From Salinispora oceanensis (GTDB lineage Bacteria; Actinomycetota; Actinomycetes; Mycobacteriales; Micromonosporaceae), in NCBI RefSeq assembly GCF_000383575.1, contig NZ_KB911579.1, positions 251,707 to 315,706 of the forward strand: a stretch of DNA of 64,000 bases, in the 5' to 3' direction. Shown here one piece after another: positions 18,179-27,186 of this stretch. Below the pieces are notes generated by a model. It saw only the letters and a program-made list of their open reading frames with translations. It did no database searches and was not told the DNA's origin. Made by a program: the position numbers and the translations under genes. Within the stretch, counting starts at the first letter, position 1, and each line of letters starts with the position of its first letter.

Positions 18179-20167
18179 CTAATTAGCGGCGGCCGGCGGC
18201 AACGCCTCCTCGGCGACGTAGGAGCGCATCGGCAGCGTCACCGGTTCCGGTCCGGTCGCGTCCTGGTACGGCGTGGGCGAGTCGGCGACCGCGAACTGCG
18301 TCCGGTACAGCTCGGCGTAGAGCCCGCCCAGGACAACCAGCTCCTCATGTCGCCCCCGCTCGACGATCCGCCCCTGATCGAGTACGAGAATCTGGTCGGC
18401 CTCTCGCACCGTGGAGAGCCGGTGCGCGATGACCAGCGCGGTCCGCCCCGTCAACGCGACCGAGAGCGCCTGCTGCACCGCTGCCTCGCTTTCCGAGTCC
18501 AGATGCGCGGTGGCCTCGTCCAGGATCACGATCGAGGGTGCCTTGAGCAGCACCCGGGCGATCGCGATGCGTTGCTTCTCCCCACCGGAGAAGCGGTAGC
18601 CGCGCTCCCCCACCACCGTGTCCAGGCCGTCGGGCAACGCCCGCACGAGGTCCGCCACCTGAGCACCGGCGAGGGCAGCCCAGAGTTCGTCGTCGGTGGC
18701 CGTCGGCTTGGCGTACCGCAGATTCTCGGCGATGGTCTCGTGGAACAGGTGTGAATCCTGGGTGACGACCCCGATCTCGTCGCGCAGCGAGTCCAGGCTG
18801 GCGTCCCGGACATCAACCCCGCCGACGAGCACCTGGCCGTCGGTGACGTCGTAGAGCCGAGAGATCAACATGGACAGCGTCGACTTGCCCGCGCCGGAGG
18901 GCCCGACCAGGGCGACCATCTGCCCCGGCTCGACGGTGAACGACACGCCCCGGAGCACCGGCTCGGTGGCGGTCCGATCGAGCGCGGCGACCTCCTCCAG
19001 GGAGGCCAGCGAGATCTCGGCGGCGCTCGGGTAGCGGAAATGCACCGACCGGAACTCGACCCGACCGTCGCCCCGCGGCACGGTGACAGCAGCGGCCTTC
19101 CCGGTGATGGCGGGTTGCAGGTCGAGCACCTCGTAGACCCGGTCGAAGGAGACCAACGCGCTCATCACGTCAACCCGGACGTTGGAGAGCGCGGTGAGTG
19201 GCCCGTAAAGCCGGGTGAGTAGTAGCGCGAGCGTGACGACGGTGCCGGCACTGACGCTGCCGGTGACCGCCAACCATCCGCCCAGCCCGTAGGTGAGCGC
19301 CTGCGCGAGCGAGGCGACCAGCAGCATGGCCACGAAGAAGGTCCGCGAGTACATCGCGGACTGGATGCCGATGTCCCGAACCCGCTCGGCCCGCGCGGCG
19401 AACCGGCGTGCCTCGTTGTCGGGCTGGCCGAAGAGCTTGACCAGCAGTGCTCCGGAGACGCCGAAGCGCTCGGTCATCGTCGCGTTCATCTTGGCGTCGA
19501 GGTTGTAGGACTCGCGGGTGATCTCGGCGAGGCGCCGCCCGACCCGGCGGGCCGGAATGATGAACACCGGTAGCAGCACCAGCGACAGTGCGGTGATCTG
19601 CCACGACAAGGTGAACATCACCGCCGCGGTGAGCACCAGCTGGATGACGTTGCTGACCACCCCGGACAGGGTCGAGGTGAACGCCCGCTGGGCCCCGAGT
19701 ACGTCGTTGTTGAGTCGGCTGACCAGCGCGCCGGTCTGGGTCCGGCTGAAGAACTGCAACGGCATGCGCTGGACGTGGTCGTAGACGCGGGTCCGCAGGT
19801 CGAGGATGATGCCCTCACCGATGCGGGCCGAGTACCACCGCTGGGCGAGCGAGAGCAGCGCATCTGCCACCGCGAGCGCGGCGATGACCAGCGCCAGTCG
19901 AACGATCAGGGTGGATGCCTCGCTGCCACCCCGCGTGATGGCGTCGATCACCTTGCCGGCGAGCACCGGGGTGGCAACCCCGATCATCGCGGCCAGCACG
20001 ACGGTGGCCAGGAAGACGACGATGTCCCGCCGGTAGGGCTGGGCGAAGCCGACGATCCGACGCGCCACCCCGCGCTGGAGCCGGTGCGCCGAGATCTCGT
20101 CGTGGCTCCGCATCGACCGGAGCATGCTCCAGCCGCCTATGCCGCCGCCGGACATCGGATTGGACAC
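18179..20167 (-). CDS. ABC transporter, fused permease and ATPase
   Basis: 662-residue half-transporter of the MsbA/LmrA/HlyB exporter type that works as a dimer in the inner membrane. A six-helix transmembrane domain occupies about 40-340. The ATPase domain has Walker A GPSGAGKST, Q-loop VVTQDSHLF, signature RFSGGEKQRIAIAR, Walker B IVILDEATAHLD and the H-loop in ALVIAHRLS. An extra 20-residue linker (SLASLEEVAAL) precedes Walker A. The cargo is not predictable. GTG 20167 is preferred because GGAGG ends five bases before it; the in-frame GTG 20173 lies within that ribosome site. It converges with the SDR gene and is not clearly in an operon. Confidence 0.88.
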   Translation of the reverse strand: MSNPMSGGGIGGWSMLRSMRSHDEISAHRLQRGVARRIVGFAQPYRRDIVVFLATVVLAAMIGVATPVLAGKVIDAITRGGSEASTLIVRLALVIAALAVADALLSLAQRWYSARIGEGIILDLRTRVYDHVQRMPLQFFSRTQTGALVSRLNNDVLGAQRAFTSTLSGVVSNVIQLVLTAAVMFTLSWQITALSLVLLPVFIIPARRVGRRLAEITRESYNLDAKMNATMTERFGVSGALLVKLFGQPDNEARRFAARAERVRDIGIQSAMYSRTFFVAMLLVASLAQALTYGLGGWLAVTGSVSAGTVVTLALLLTRLYGPLTALSNVRVDVMSALVSFDRVYEVLDLQPAITGKAAAVTVPRGDGRVEFRSVHFRYPSAAEISLASLEEVAALDRTATEPVLRGVSFTVEPGQMVALVGPSGAGKSTLSMLISRLYDVTDGQVLVGGVDVRDASLDSLRDEIGVVTQDSHLFHETIAENLRYAKPTATDDELWAALAGAQVADLVRALPDGLDTVVGERGYRFSGGEKQRIAIARVLLKAPSIVILDEATAHLDSESEAAVQQALSVALTGRTALVIAHRLSTVREADQILVLDQGRIVERGRHEELVVLGGLYAELYRTQFAVADSPTPYQDATGPEPVTLPMRSYVAEEALPPAAAN

Positions 20168-20300
20168 GGTCACCTCCGGGTCATCGGGCCGACCACAACC
20201 TCCGGGTCGATTCTCCCGACGCCTGTGACAACCCGGTAAGTAACCCGAATCTTCCCGTACGGCCCTTACGGGCGCTGACAGGTGCCAGCGCCCCGCCCGG

Positions 20301-21068
20301 TTATTCTCCCCGGCCGGCGAGTTCCCGCAGCCGCCGGGTCTGTGCCTCCCGCTCCGCCCGTTCCTGCTCGGCCGGGGTGCGGTCGGACGCGCCGGCGAGC
20401 AACGCCTTGATCTCTACGACCGCGTCCCGGTCGTTGGCGAGCAGCCCCGCCGTCAGGTCGCTGACCGCGCCGGCCAGCTCCCCGGTCGGCACGACCAGAG
20501 TCGCCAGCCCGATTCGGTCCGCCTCGGCAGCGTCCAACCGCCGCCCGGTGGCGCAGAGCTCCAGCGCGCGCGAGTAGCCCACAAGCTCGACCAGGCGCTT
20601 GGTGCCGGCCAGGTCGGGGACCAGGCCGAGTGTCACCTCCGCCATGGAAAACCGGGCATCCTCGGCGAGAACCCGCAGGTCGCAGGCGAGCGCCAGCTGA
20701 AACCCGGCACCGATCGCGTGCCCCTGCACCGCCGCAATCGACACCAGGTCGGGGCGATGCAACCAGGTGAAGGCATCCTGCAGCTCGGCGATCCGGTCCG
20801 CGCACTCCGGCTCGGGCAGGGTGGAAAGCTCGGCGAAGGAGCCCGGCCCGGAGGCACCGGCCACCGACAGGTCGAGGCCGGCGGAGAAGGCCCGGCCTTC
20901 ACCGCGGACGACCACGACGCGCACGTCGCCGGGGAGCTTCCGGGAGAAGTCGCGCATCGCTTGCCACATCGCCGGAGTCTGCGCGTTGAGCACGTCGGGC
21001 CGGGCCAGGGTGACCGTAGCCACCGCACCGTCGCACTCCAGCCGGACCCCGGTCGCCGCGGCAGTCAC
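20301..21068 (-). CDS. Enoyl-CoA hydratase/isomerase family protein
   Basis: 255 residues, crotonase fold. The oxyanion-hole segment is RAFSAGLDLS, and the second is GHAIGAGFQLALACDLR. Of the two catalytic Glu of classical hydratases, the one normally in GGGxEL is Gln here (GAGFQL), while the second (MAEVTLGLVPD) keeps Glu. This suggests isomerase or another crotonase reaction rather than standard hydration. The GTG start at 21068 has no strong ribosome site; the frame runs open further upstream, but that part is Arg/Ser/Pro-rich and overlaps the next gene. It lies 46 bases downstream of the small HTH gene. Confidence 0.82.
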   Translation of the reverse strand: MTAAATGVRLECDGAVATVTLARPDVLNAQTPAMWQAMRDFSRKLPGDVRVVVVRGEGRAFSAGLDLSVAGASGPGSFAELSTLPEPECADRIAELQDAFTWLHRPDLVSIAAVQGHAIGAGFQLALACDLRVLAEDARFSMAEVTLGLVPDLAGTKRLVELVGYSRALELCATGRRLDAAEADRIGLATLVVPTGELAGAVSDLTAGLLANDRDAVVEIKALLAGASDRTPAEQERAEREAQTRRLRELAGRGE

Positions 21069-21114
21069 CGGGCGGCCCGGGGAACGGTGTTGATGGGTGG
21101 CGCCGCTCGGCGGG

Positions 21115-21342
21115 TCACGCCTTCTTGCGACGCCGGGCGCCGCCGCGCTGCCGCAGCTGCACCCCGGACTCGGTGAGCACCCGGTGGATGAATCCGTAGG
21201 AGCGGCCGGTTGAGGCCGCGAGCGCACGGATGCTCTCCCCCGAGGTGTACCGCTTGACCAGGTCCTTGGCGAGCGTCTGACGCTCGGCCCCGACGATCCG
21301 GCGACCCTTCTCAGTGCTGGTGGCTGTGCCAGTGGCTGCCAT
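21115..21342 (-). CDS. Small helix-turn-helix DNA-binding protein
   Basis: 75 residues, very basic. The core ERQTLAKDLVKRYTSGESI followed by RALAASTGRSYGFIHRVLTE forms a Hin/resolvase-like helix-turn-helix (about 22-60), and the tail RQRGGARRRKKA is a poly-basic DNA-binding arm. Near-identical small proteins are widespread in actinobacteria and carry no assigned function to my knowledge. A nucleoid-associated or regulatory role is inference. It is upstream of the crotonase gene on the same strand. Confidence 0.8.
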   Translation of the reverse strand: MAATGTATSTEKGRRIVGAERQTLAKDLVKRYTSGESIRALAASTGRSYGFIHRVLTESGVQLRQRGGARRRKKA

Positions 21343-21495
21343 GCTGTGTCCTCACGTCCCAGACTGTGCGGTTCGGATACGGTCCCACCTATTAGACCGT
21401 CTCGAACGATCATGCGCCAGATATCAACTAATCGCCAACCGACACGCTATGTAATGTCGGCTACCCGATAGGCAGAACTGGCGGCCCATGATCGG

Positions 21496-23100
21496 TCAGG
21501 CCAGCTCAACCAGCTCCAGGAGGTCGTCGCTCCAGGCGTCCTCGTCCCCGTCGGGCAGCAGGATGGCCCGGTCCGGCTTGAGTGCGGCTACCGCCCCCGG
21601 ATCGTGCGTGACCAGCACGATCGCCCCGGGATAGCGAGCGATCGCGTCCAGCACCTGCTCCCGGCTGACCGGGTCGAGGTTGTTCGTCGGCTCGTCCAGT
21701 AGCAGCACGTTCGCCCCGGAGCAGACCAGAGTAGCCAGTGCCAGCCGGGTCTTTTCCCCACCGGAGAGCACCCCGGCGGGCTTCTCCACGTCCTCCCCGG
21801 AGAAGAGGAACGCACCCAGAATCCGGCGCAGGTCCGTGTCACTCTGCTCCGGCGCGGCGCTGCGCATGTGTTCCAGAATCGTCCGCTGGACGTCCAGGGT
21901 CTCGTGCTCCTGGGCGTAGTAGCCCAGCCGGAGCCCGTGTCCGGGCCGCACCTCGCCGGTGTCCGGTTCCAGCAGTCCACCGAGGATCCGCAGCAGGGTG
22001 GTCTTGCCGGCACCGTTGAGGCCAAGGATCGCCACCCGGGATCCGCGGTCGACCGCGACATCCACATCGGTGAAGATCTCCAACGATCCGTACGACTTCG
22101 ACAGTCCACCCGCGGTCAGCGGGGTACGACCGCACGCCGCAGGCGTGGGGAAGCGCACCTTCGCCACCTTGTCGCCGACCCGCACCTCCTCCAAACCGGA
22201 GAGCAGCCGCTGGGCCCGACGGGCCATGTTCTGGGCGGCGACGGTCTTGGTGGCCTTGGCCCGCATCTTGTCCGCCTGCGCCATCAGCGCACCGGCCTTC
22301 TTCTCCGCGTTGGCCCGCTCCCGCCGGCGACGCCGCTCGTCGGTCTCCCGCGCCTCCAGGTACGCCTTCCAACCCAGGTTGTAGACGTCCACCACCGAAC
22401 GGGTGGCGTCGAGGAACCAGACCTTGTTGACCACCGCCTCCAGCAGCGCGGCGTCGTGGGAGATCACGATCAGGCCGCCCTTATGGTTGGCGAGGAAGCC
22501 GCGCAGCCAGGTGATCGAGTCAGCGTCCAGGTGGTTGGTCGGCTCGTCGAGCAGCAGAATGCCGCCACCGTTCTCGCCCGCGTCGCGGAACAGGATCCGC
22601 GCCAGTTCGATCCGACGGCGCTGGCCGCCGGAGAGGGTGCCGATGGTCTGGGCCAGCGCCCGGTCGGGGAGCCCGAGGTTGGCGCAGATGCGGGCCGCCT
22701 CCGCCTCGGCCGCGTACCCGCCCAGCGAGGCGAACTGGTCCTCCAGCGCGCCGTAGCGGCGGACCAGCTTATCGTCGGGCGTCTCGGCGAGCTTCCCCTC
22801 CAGCTCGGTCATCCGGGCCATCAGCTGGTCGAGGCCGCGGGCGGAGAGGACCCGGTCGCGGCCGGTCACGTCGAGGTCACCGGTGCGTGGGTCCTGCGGC
22901 AGGTAGCCGATGTTGCTGCGACGGTCGAGCTGACCGGCGTACGGCTGCCCCTCGCCGGCCAGCACCTTCAGCGTCGTGGTCTTGCCGGCGCCGTTGCGGC
23001 CGACCAGGCCGATCCGGTCCCCCGGCTGTACCCGCAGCGTGGTGTCGGAGAGCAGGATTCGGGATCCGGCGCGGAGTTCCAGGCCGGTGGCAGTGATCAT
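21496..23100 (-). CDS. ABC-F family ATPase (translation factor type)
   Basis: 534 residues with two ABC domains and no transmembrane region, so a soluble ABC-F protein that acts on the ribosome rather than a transporter. Domain 1: Walker A GRNGAGKTTT, signature LSGGQRRRIELARI, Walker B ILLLDEPTNHLD. The charged linker (about 245-300, ERRRRRERANAEKKAGAL) is the P-site tRNA interaction motif region. Domain 2: GLNGAGKTTL, LSGGEKTRLALA, VLLLDEPTNNLD. ATG 23100 was chosen because the conserved start MITATGLELRAG follows. It could be a housekeeping factor or an antibiotic-resistance factor; nothing nearby decides this. Confidence 0.88.
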   Translation of the reverse strand: MITATGLELRAGSRILLSDTTLRVQPGDRIGLVGRNGAGKTTTLKVLAGEGQPYAGQLDRRSNIGYLPQDPRTGDLDVTGRDRVLSARGLDQLMARMTELEGKLAETPDDKLVRRYGALEDQFASLGGYAAEAEAARICANLGLPDRALAQTIGTLSGGQRRRIELARILFRDAGENGGGILLLDEPTNHLDADSITWLRGFLANHKGGLIVISHDAALLEAVVNKVWFLDATRSVVDVYNLGWKAYLEARETDERRRRRERANAEKKAGALMAQADKMRAKATKTVAAQNMARRAQRLLSGLEEVRVGDKVAKVRFPTPAACGRTPLTAGGLSKSYGSLEIFTDVDVAVDRGSRVAILGLNGAGKTTLLRILGGLLEPDTGEVRPGHGLRLGYYAQEHETLDVQRTILEHMRSAAPEQSDTDLRRILGAFLFSGEDVEKPAGVLSGGEKTRLALATLVCSGANVLLLDEPTNNLDPVSREQVLDAIARYPGAIVLVTHDPGAVAALKPDRAILLPDGDEDAWSDDLLELVELA

Positions 23101-23313
23101 GTCGGATGACTCGCTCTCGGGGTGGAAAGGCTGACTCAGGGCACGCGAAAGCACCGGCGGGCCGGAGGACCGTCGGTGCGGGGCGGTTCAGCCTTCGCAG
23201 AGCAGCACGCGGCAAGTGTACCGGGACACGCCCCGCCCGGTCCTGCGGATTACCCCCGCCAAGATCACTGACCGGCCCGGGGCCGCCCGTCGTTGGCCGG
23301 CACCGACCACCGG

Positions 23314-23994
23314 TCAGGTGGCGGATCCGGCGTTGCGCGCGGTCCCCATCTCGGGATCACGGACGAGGATGTAGACGGCTCGGGCCGCGGGAATGGCGTC
23401 GAGCAACACGGCGCGGCGGGGCTCCGGCACGGTCAGCAGACGCTCGGCACGCAGCCCGACCAGCGGAGCCAGCCGACGATCCGCGAGCACCGTATCCACC
23501 GTCCGGCGATCCCCACCACAGACCAGGGCCGCGAGCGTCGGAGCCGCCGGCAGCAGCAGGCGCATAGCCAGCTCGACCGCGTCCGCCACCGCCGCCTTCG
23601 CCTGGTTCTCCCGCCGCCGGGCGAACCGCTGCTGCGACCAACCGCCGGCAGCTGTCCGGCCCTGCACGTAGTGCGTATCGACCTTCGACACGACCAGCTC
23701 CGTTCCCTCGGCGACGCCGAGGGCCACCGCACCCTTGCGGGCGAGCAGCAGGCCGATCCGCCGGGGCCGGGACACGGCCGCCAGGAACCCATCCAGGTCG
23801 ACCGCGCCGGGAGCGCCGGGCGGGGTGTGCAACTCGGCGGTCGCACCGTCCGAGGCGGTTAACAGCAGCCCGTACTCCTGCGGGGTGGAGATCGACGGAC
23901 CGTGCCGGTCGGCGAAGCCGGCAACCCAGCGAGCGGCCCGGCCCGGGTCCACCTCGACCCACCGGCCGCCTCCCGCTGCGGGCCTACTACGCAC
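23314..23994 (-). CDS. acVLRF1-type peptidyl-tRNA hydrolase
   Basis: 226 residues. Actinobacterial member of the Vms1-like release factor family, predicted to free stalled nascent peptides from tRNA on the ribosome. The signature is DTHYVQGRTAAGGWSQQRF then ARRRENQ (about 105-130), holding the Gly/Gln residues that replace the GGQ motif of ordinary release factors. The N-terminal half is an alpha-beta sandwich (AELHTPPGAPG, VALGVAEG). It begins with GTG 23994. Its neighbour, an ABC-F protein, also acts on ribosomes, but the 213-base gap argues against a single operon. Confidence 0.8.
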   Translation of the reverse strand: MRSRPAAGGGRWVEVDPGRAARWVAGFADRHGPSISTPQEYGLLLTASDGATAELHTPPGAPGAVDLDGFLAAVSRPRRIGLLLARKGAVALGVAEGTELVVSKVDTHYVQGRTAAGGWSQQRFARRRENQAKAAVADAVELAMRLLLPAAPTLAALVCGGDRRTVDTVLADRRLAPLVGLRAERLLTVPEPRRAVLLDAIPAARAVYILVRDPEMGTARNAGSAT

Positions 23995-24035
23995 ACCTCG
24001 AACCTACCGCTGCCCGCCGGCTCCCCTTCGTCGGG

Positions 24036-24866
24036 TCAGGCCGACACGAGCGTGACGACGACGAGCGCTCCGATGGTGCTGGATATCAGGGCCGTGCCGA
24101 GCCGGCCGCGCGGGCCGGCGAGGATCCGGCCGGCCAGCATGCCACCCCTGGCGACCACCAGTTGGCAACTCGCCGAGGCGAGAAACACCCCGAGCAGGAG
24201 CACCGCAGCGGCCGGCAGATCCGGGACAGCGGGGGCCCGGTAGCCGAGTACAAGCATCGCGAGATAGAACATGGACACGGGATTCAACAAGGTCAACATC
24301 AGTATCCAGACGAATACCCGCGGCCGCGGCTCCAAGTCCCCGCGGCCCACGACCGACCGGCCAACAATGTCGGGGGCGCCGGCCGTGGATGTAGCTTCGG
24401 CATCCGGGCCGGCAACCGCACCCGAGCGGGCGGAACGCCGCGTCGCGGCGTGGGTTGCCAAGGCGAGCAGTACCACCGCGGCGCCCACCCGCACTGGGCC
24501 GGCGGCCGAAGCGAGCACCCAGGCCAACGCGACACCGCCGAGGATCGCAACGGCCACGTACAGACCGTTGGCGAGGGCGACGTTGAAGGCCGCGGCCGTC
24601 TCCACCCGCGACGCGATCGGCGCGACCTGCAGGACAAGTACCGCGAAGACGCCGACCGGGATGGCCACGACCAGGTAGCCAAGACCCTCGGCTACAGCCG
24701 AAGCGGCTGCGAACAGGCCATCGGCCAGCACGACGCCGAGGGCCACGGCCACACCCACCCGCGACGCGGTCCGCCTGACCCGCCACAGGACGAGTACCGC
24801 GAAGACGCCGACCGGGATGAGCAGGCCGAAACCGGCGGCCAGACCTAACAGAAACGCATCGATCAC
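24036..24866 (-). CDS. LysE-type exporter with internal duplication
   Basis: 276 residues, almost entirely hydrophobic. LysE/ArgO/RhtB-family translocators export amino acids and similar solutes and are usually 200-220 residues. Residues about 17-68 and 69-120 are tandem copies: each starts IPVGVFAVLVL and continues with ASRV and LA-x-GL. The DNA copies at about 24637-24662 and 24793-24818 are nearly identical and 156 bp apart. The rest (AWVLASAAGPVRVG, a Ser/Ala-rich loop at about 140-180, LNPVSMFYLAML) follows the family plan, including the NP motif. GTG 24866 is preferred because AGGAT precedes it; the longer frame begins with TTG at 24890. Confidence 0.72.
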   Translation of the reverse strand: MIDAFLLGLAAGFGLLIPVGVFAVLVLWRVRRTASRVGVAVALGVVLADGLFAAASAVAEGLGYLVVAIPVGVFAVLVLQVAPIASRVETAAAFNVALANGLYVAVAILGGVALAWVLASAAGPVRVGAAVVLLALATHAATRRSARSGAVAGPDAEATSTAGAPDIVGRSVVGRGDLEPRPRVFVWILMLTLLNPVSMFYLAMLVLGYRAPAVPDLPAAAVLLLGVFLASASCQLVVARGGMLAGRILAGPRGRLGTALISSTIGALVVVTLVSA

Positions 24867-24964
24867 ACCGTGATCCTGCGTCGCCCCCAACGCCCGCGGC
24901 TATCGGCTTTCCGACGGAGGCGACGCAGCGCCTGGCACAGTGGATGCGGCGGAGGGCACCGTGG

Positions 24965-25384
24965 TCAGACGTTGAAGCCCAGCGCCCGAAGCTGCTCGCG
25001 CCCCTCGTCGGTGATCTTGTCTGGTCCCCACGGCGGAAGCCACACCCAGTTGATCCGCATCTCGTTGACCAGGCCGCCCCCCGGACCGGTGGTCAGGGCC
25101 GACCGCGCCTGGTCCTCGATGACGTCGGTCAGCGGGCAGGCCGCCGAGGTGAGCGTCATGTCCAGCGTGGCGACGTTGTCGTCGTCAACGTGGACGCCGT
25201 AGAGCAGGCCCAGGTCGACCACGTTGATGCCCAGCTCGGGGTCGACGACATCCTTCATCGCCTCCTCAACGTCGGCGACGGCGGCCTTGCCGGCCTTCGC
25301 GGCCGGCACGCCCGCCGGAGCCGCCGCACCGGTCGCCCCATCACCCGGGGCCGACGTGGCCTCGGTGGCAGTGTCCTCGCTCAT
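24965..25384 (-). CDS. sufT: SUF-associated metal-sulfur cluster protein
   Basis: 139 residues. MIP18/DUF59-family protein that assists Fe-S cluster maturation. A 35-residue Ala/Pro-rich leader precedes the domain: MKDVVDPELGINVVDLGLLYG, shown as DPELGINVVDLGLLYG, and MTLTSAACPLTDVIEDQ with the conserved Cys. The C-terminal stretch WLPPWGPDKITDEGREQLR is typical. ATG 25384 overlaps the sufU stop (ATGA). It is the last gene of the SUF operon. Confidence 0.92.
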   Translation of the reverse strand: MSEDTATEATSAPGDGATGAAAPAGVPAAKAGKAAVADVEEAMKDVVDPELGINVVDLGLLYGVHVDDDNVATLDMTLTSAACPLTDVIEDQARSALTTGPGGGLVNEMRINWVWLPPWGPDKITDEGREQLRALGFNV

Positions 25385-25857
25385 CCCTGAACCTCCGTCG
25401 GGCTCGTGTCCACACCGGCGCGTGCCGCGGCGTCCTTGAACGCCATCCACGGCAACAGCGCGCACTTAACCCGGGCGGGGTAGCGGGCGACGCCCGCGAA
25501 AGCCACCCCGTCCCCGAGTACCTCCTCGTCCGGCGTGACCTCGCCCCGGCCGGACATCAACTCCACGAACGCCGCGTGCACCGCGAACGCCTCGGCGGCC
25601 GGACGGCCGGCGAGTAGCTCGTGCAGCACACTCGCCGAGGCCTGGCTGATCGAGCAGCCGTACCCGTCGTACGAGACATCGTGCAGCACCGCACCGTCGG
25701 TGGCGACCCGGACGGTCACCTCGTCCCCGCAGGTCGGGTTGACGTGGTGCGCCTCGGCGACGGAAGCCGCCGGGTCGTCCGCGTCGCGCAGCCCCCGGCC
25801 GTGCGGGTGCTTGTAGTGGTCCAGGATGATCTCCTGGTAGAGCTGGTCAACCTGCAT
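25381..25857 (-). CDS. sufU: SUF system zinc-dependent sulfurtransferase
   Basis: 158 residues. SufU accepts persulfide sulfur from SufS through a zinc-bound site and passes it to the SufBCD scaffold. The Zn ligands are visible: NPTCGDEV (Cys, Asp), GYGCSISQAS (Cys) and RVKCALLPW (Cys). It begins with LYQEIILDHYKHP as in the family. The start overlaps the sufS stop by one base (TGATG), giving tight coupling with the desulfurase. Confidence 0.96.
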   Translation of the reverse strand: MQVDQLYQEIILDHYKHPHGRGLRDADDPAASVAEAHHVNPTCGDEVTVRVATDGAVLHDVSYDGYGCSISQASASVLHELLAGRPAAEAFAVHAAFVELMSGRGEVTPDEEVLGDGVAFAGVARYPARVKCALLPWMAFKDAAARAGVDTSPTEVQG

Positions 25858-27161
25858 CAGGCGAACACCTTCCGCACCTGCTCCAGCCCCGCCACCAGGG
25901 CGTCGATCTCCTCCGTGGTGGTGTAGAGGTAGAACGAGGCCCGGGTCATGGCCGGCACCCCGAACCGGGTGCAGACCGGGCGGGCACAGTGGTGACCGAC
26001 CCGCACCTGCACGCCCAGCGAGTCGAGCACCTGCCCGACGTCGTGCGGATGGATGTCACCCAGCGCGAACGAGATCGTCCCGCCCCGGCCCACCGGAACG
26101 TTCGGCCCGAAGATCCGCAGCCCGGGCACCGTCGCCAGGGCGTCCAGGGCGTACGCGGTGAGTTGCTTCTCGTGCCACTGGATGGCCCGCATGCCGACCC
26201 CGGAGAGGTAGTCCACCGCCGCGCCCAGCGCGACCGCCTCGGCGATCGGGGGGGTACCCGCCTCGAACCGGGTCGGCGGCGGGGCGAAGGTCGACCCCGA
26301 CATCGCCACCGTCTCGATCATCGACCCACCGCCGAGCACCGGCGGCATCGCCGCGAGCAACTCGGCGCGGCCCCAGAGCACGCCGATGCCGCTCGGGGCA
26401 CACATCTTGTGCCCGGTGAAGACGATGAAGTCCGGGTCGTAGTCGACCACATCCATCGGCATGTGCGGCACCGACTGCGAGCAGTCGAGCAGCAGCAGCG
26501 CGCCGACCTCCCGGACCCGCTGCGTGATCCGGGACGTCGCGTTGACGGTGCCGAGAATGTTGGACATGTGCACCAGCGAGACGATCTTCGTCCGCTCGTT
26601 GACCAGGTCCGTCAAGCCCGACTCGTCCAGCCGACCGTGGTCGGTGACCGGGAACCAGCGCAGGGTGGCGCCGGTGCGCTCGCAGAGCAACTGCCAGGGG
26701 ACGATGTTCGAGTGATGCTCCATCTCGGAGATCACCACCTCATCACCCGGGCCCAGCCGGAACCGCGGGTCGGCGTCGGGACGCAGCGACGCGTTCGAGA
26801 AGGCGTACGCCACGATGTTGATCGCCTCGGTGGAGTTCTTGGTGAACACCACCTCGTCCGGGCTCGGGGCGTTGATGAAGGCGGCGACCTTGGCGCGCGC
26901 GCCCTCGTACGCCTCGGTCGCCTCGGTGCCCAGCGTGTGCACCGAGCGCGACACGTTCGCGTTACGCCACTCGTAGTGCTCCCGCAGCACGTCGAGCACC
27001 TGCCGTGGCTTGTGCGACGTGTTCGCGCTGTCCAGGTAGACCAGCGGGTGCCCGTTGACCTTCCGGTCCAGGATCGGGAAGTCAGCGCGCACCGCCGCCA
27101 CGTCGTAGCTTGGCACGTCGCCGTACTGCGGCATACCCGGTGGAATCGCGATGGTGGTCAT
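25857..27161 (-). CDS. sufS: Cysteine desulfurase
   Basis: 434-residue PLP enzyme that takes sulfur from cysteine for Fe-S assembly. The PLP Lys is in VFTGHKMCAPSG, the substrate region is EMEHHSNIVPW, and the active-site Cys loop is GHHCARPVCTRFG near the C-terminus, typical of group II desulfurases. The start MTTIAIPPGMP at 27161 lies 25 bases after the sufC stop. It is coupled to sufU. No unusual features. Confidence 0.96.
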   Translation of the reverse strand: MTTIAIPPGMPQYGDVPSYDVAAVRADFPILDRKVNGHPLVYLDSANTSHKPRQVLDVLREHYEWRNANVSRSVHTLGTEATEAYEGARAKVAAFINAPSPDEVVFTKNSTEAINIVAYAFSNASLRPDADPRFRLGPGDEVVISEMEHHSNIVPWQLLCERTGATLRWFPVTDHGRLDESGLTDLVNERTKIVSLVHMSNILGTVNATSRITQRVREVGALLLLDCSQSVPHMPMDVVDYDPDFIVFTGHKMCAPSGIGVLWGRAELLAAMPPVLGGGSMIETVAMSGSTFAPPPTRFEAGTPPIAEAVALGAAVDYLSGVGMRAIQWHEKQLTAYALDALATVPGLRIFGPNVPVGRGGTISFALGDIHPHDVGQVLDSLGVQVRVGHHCARPVCTRFGVPAMTRASFYLYTTTEEIDALVAGLEQVRKVFA

Positions 27162-27186
27162 CGTGACCGGCCTTTCCTTGAGGTCG

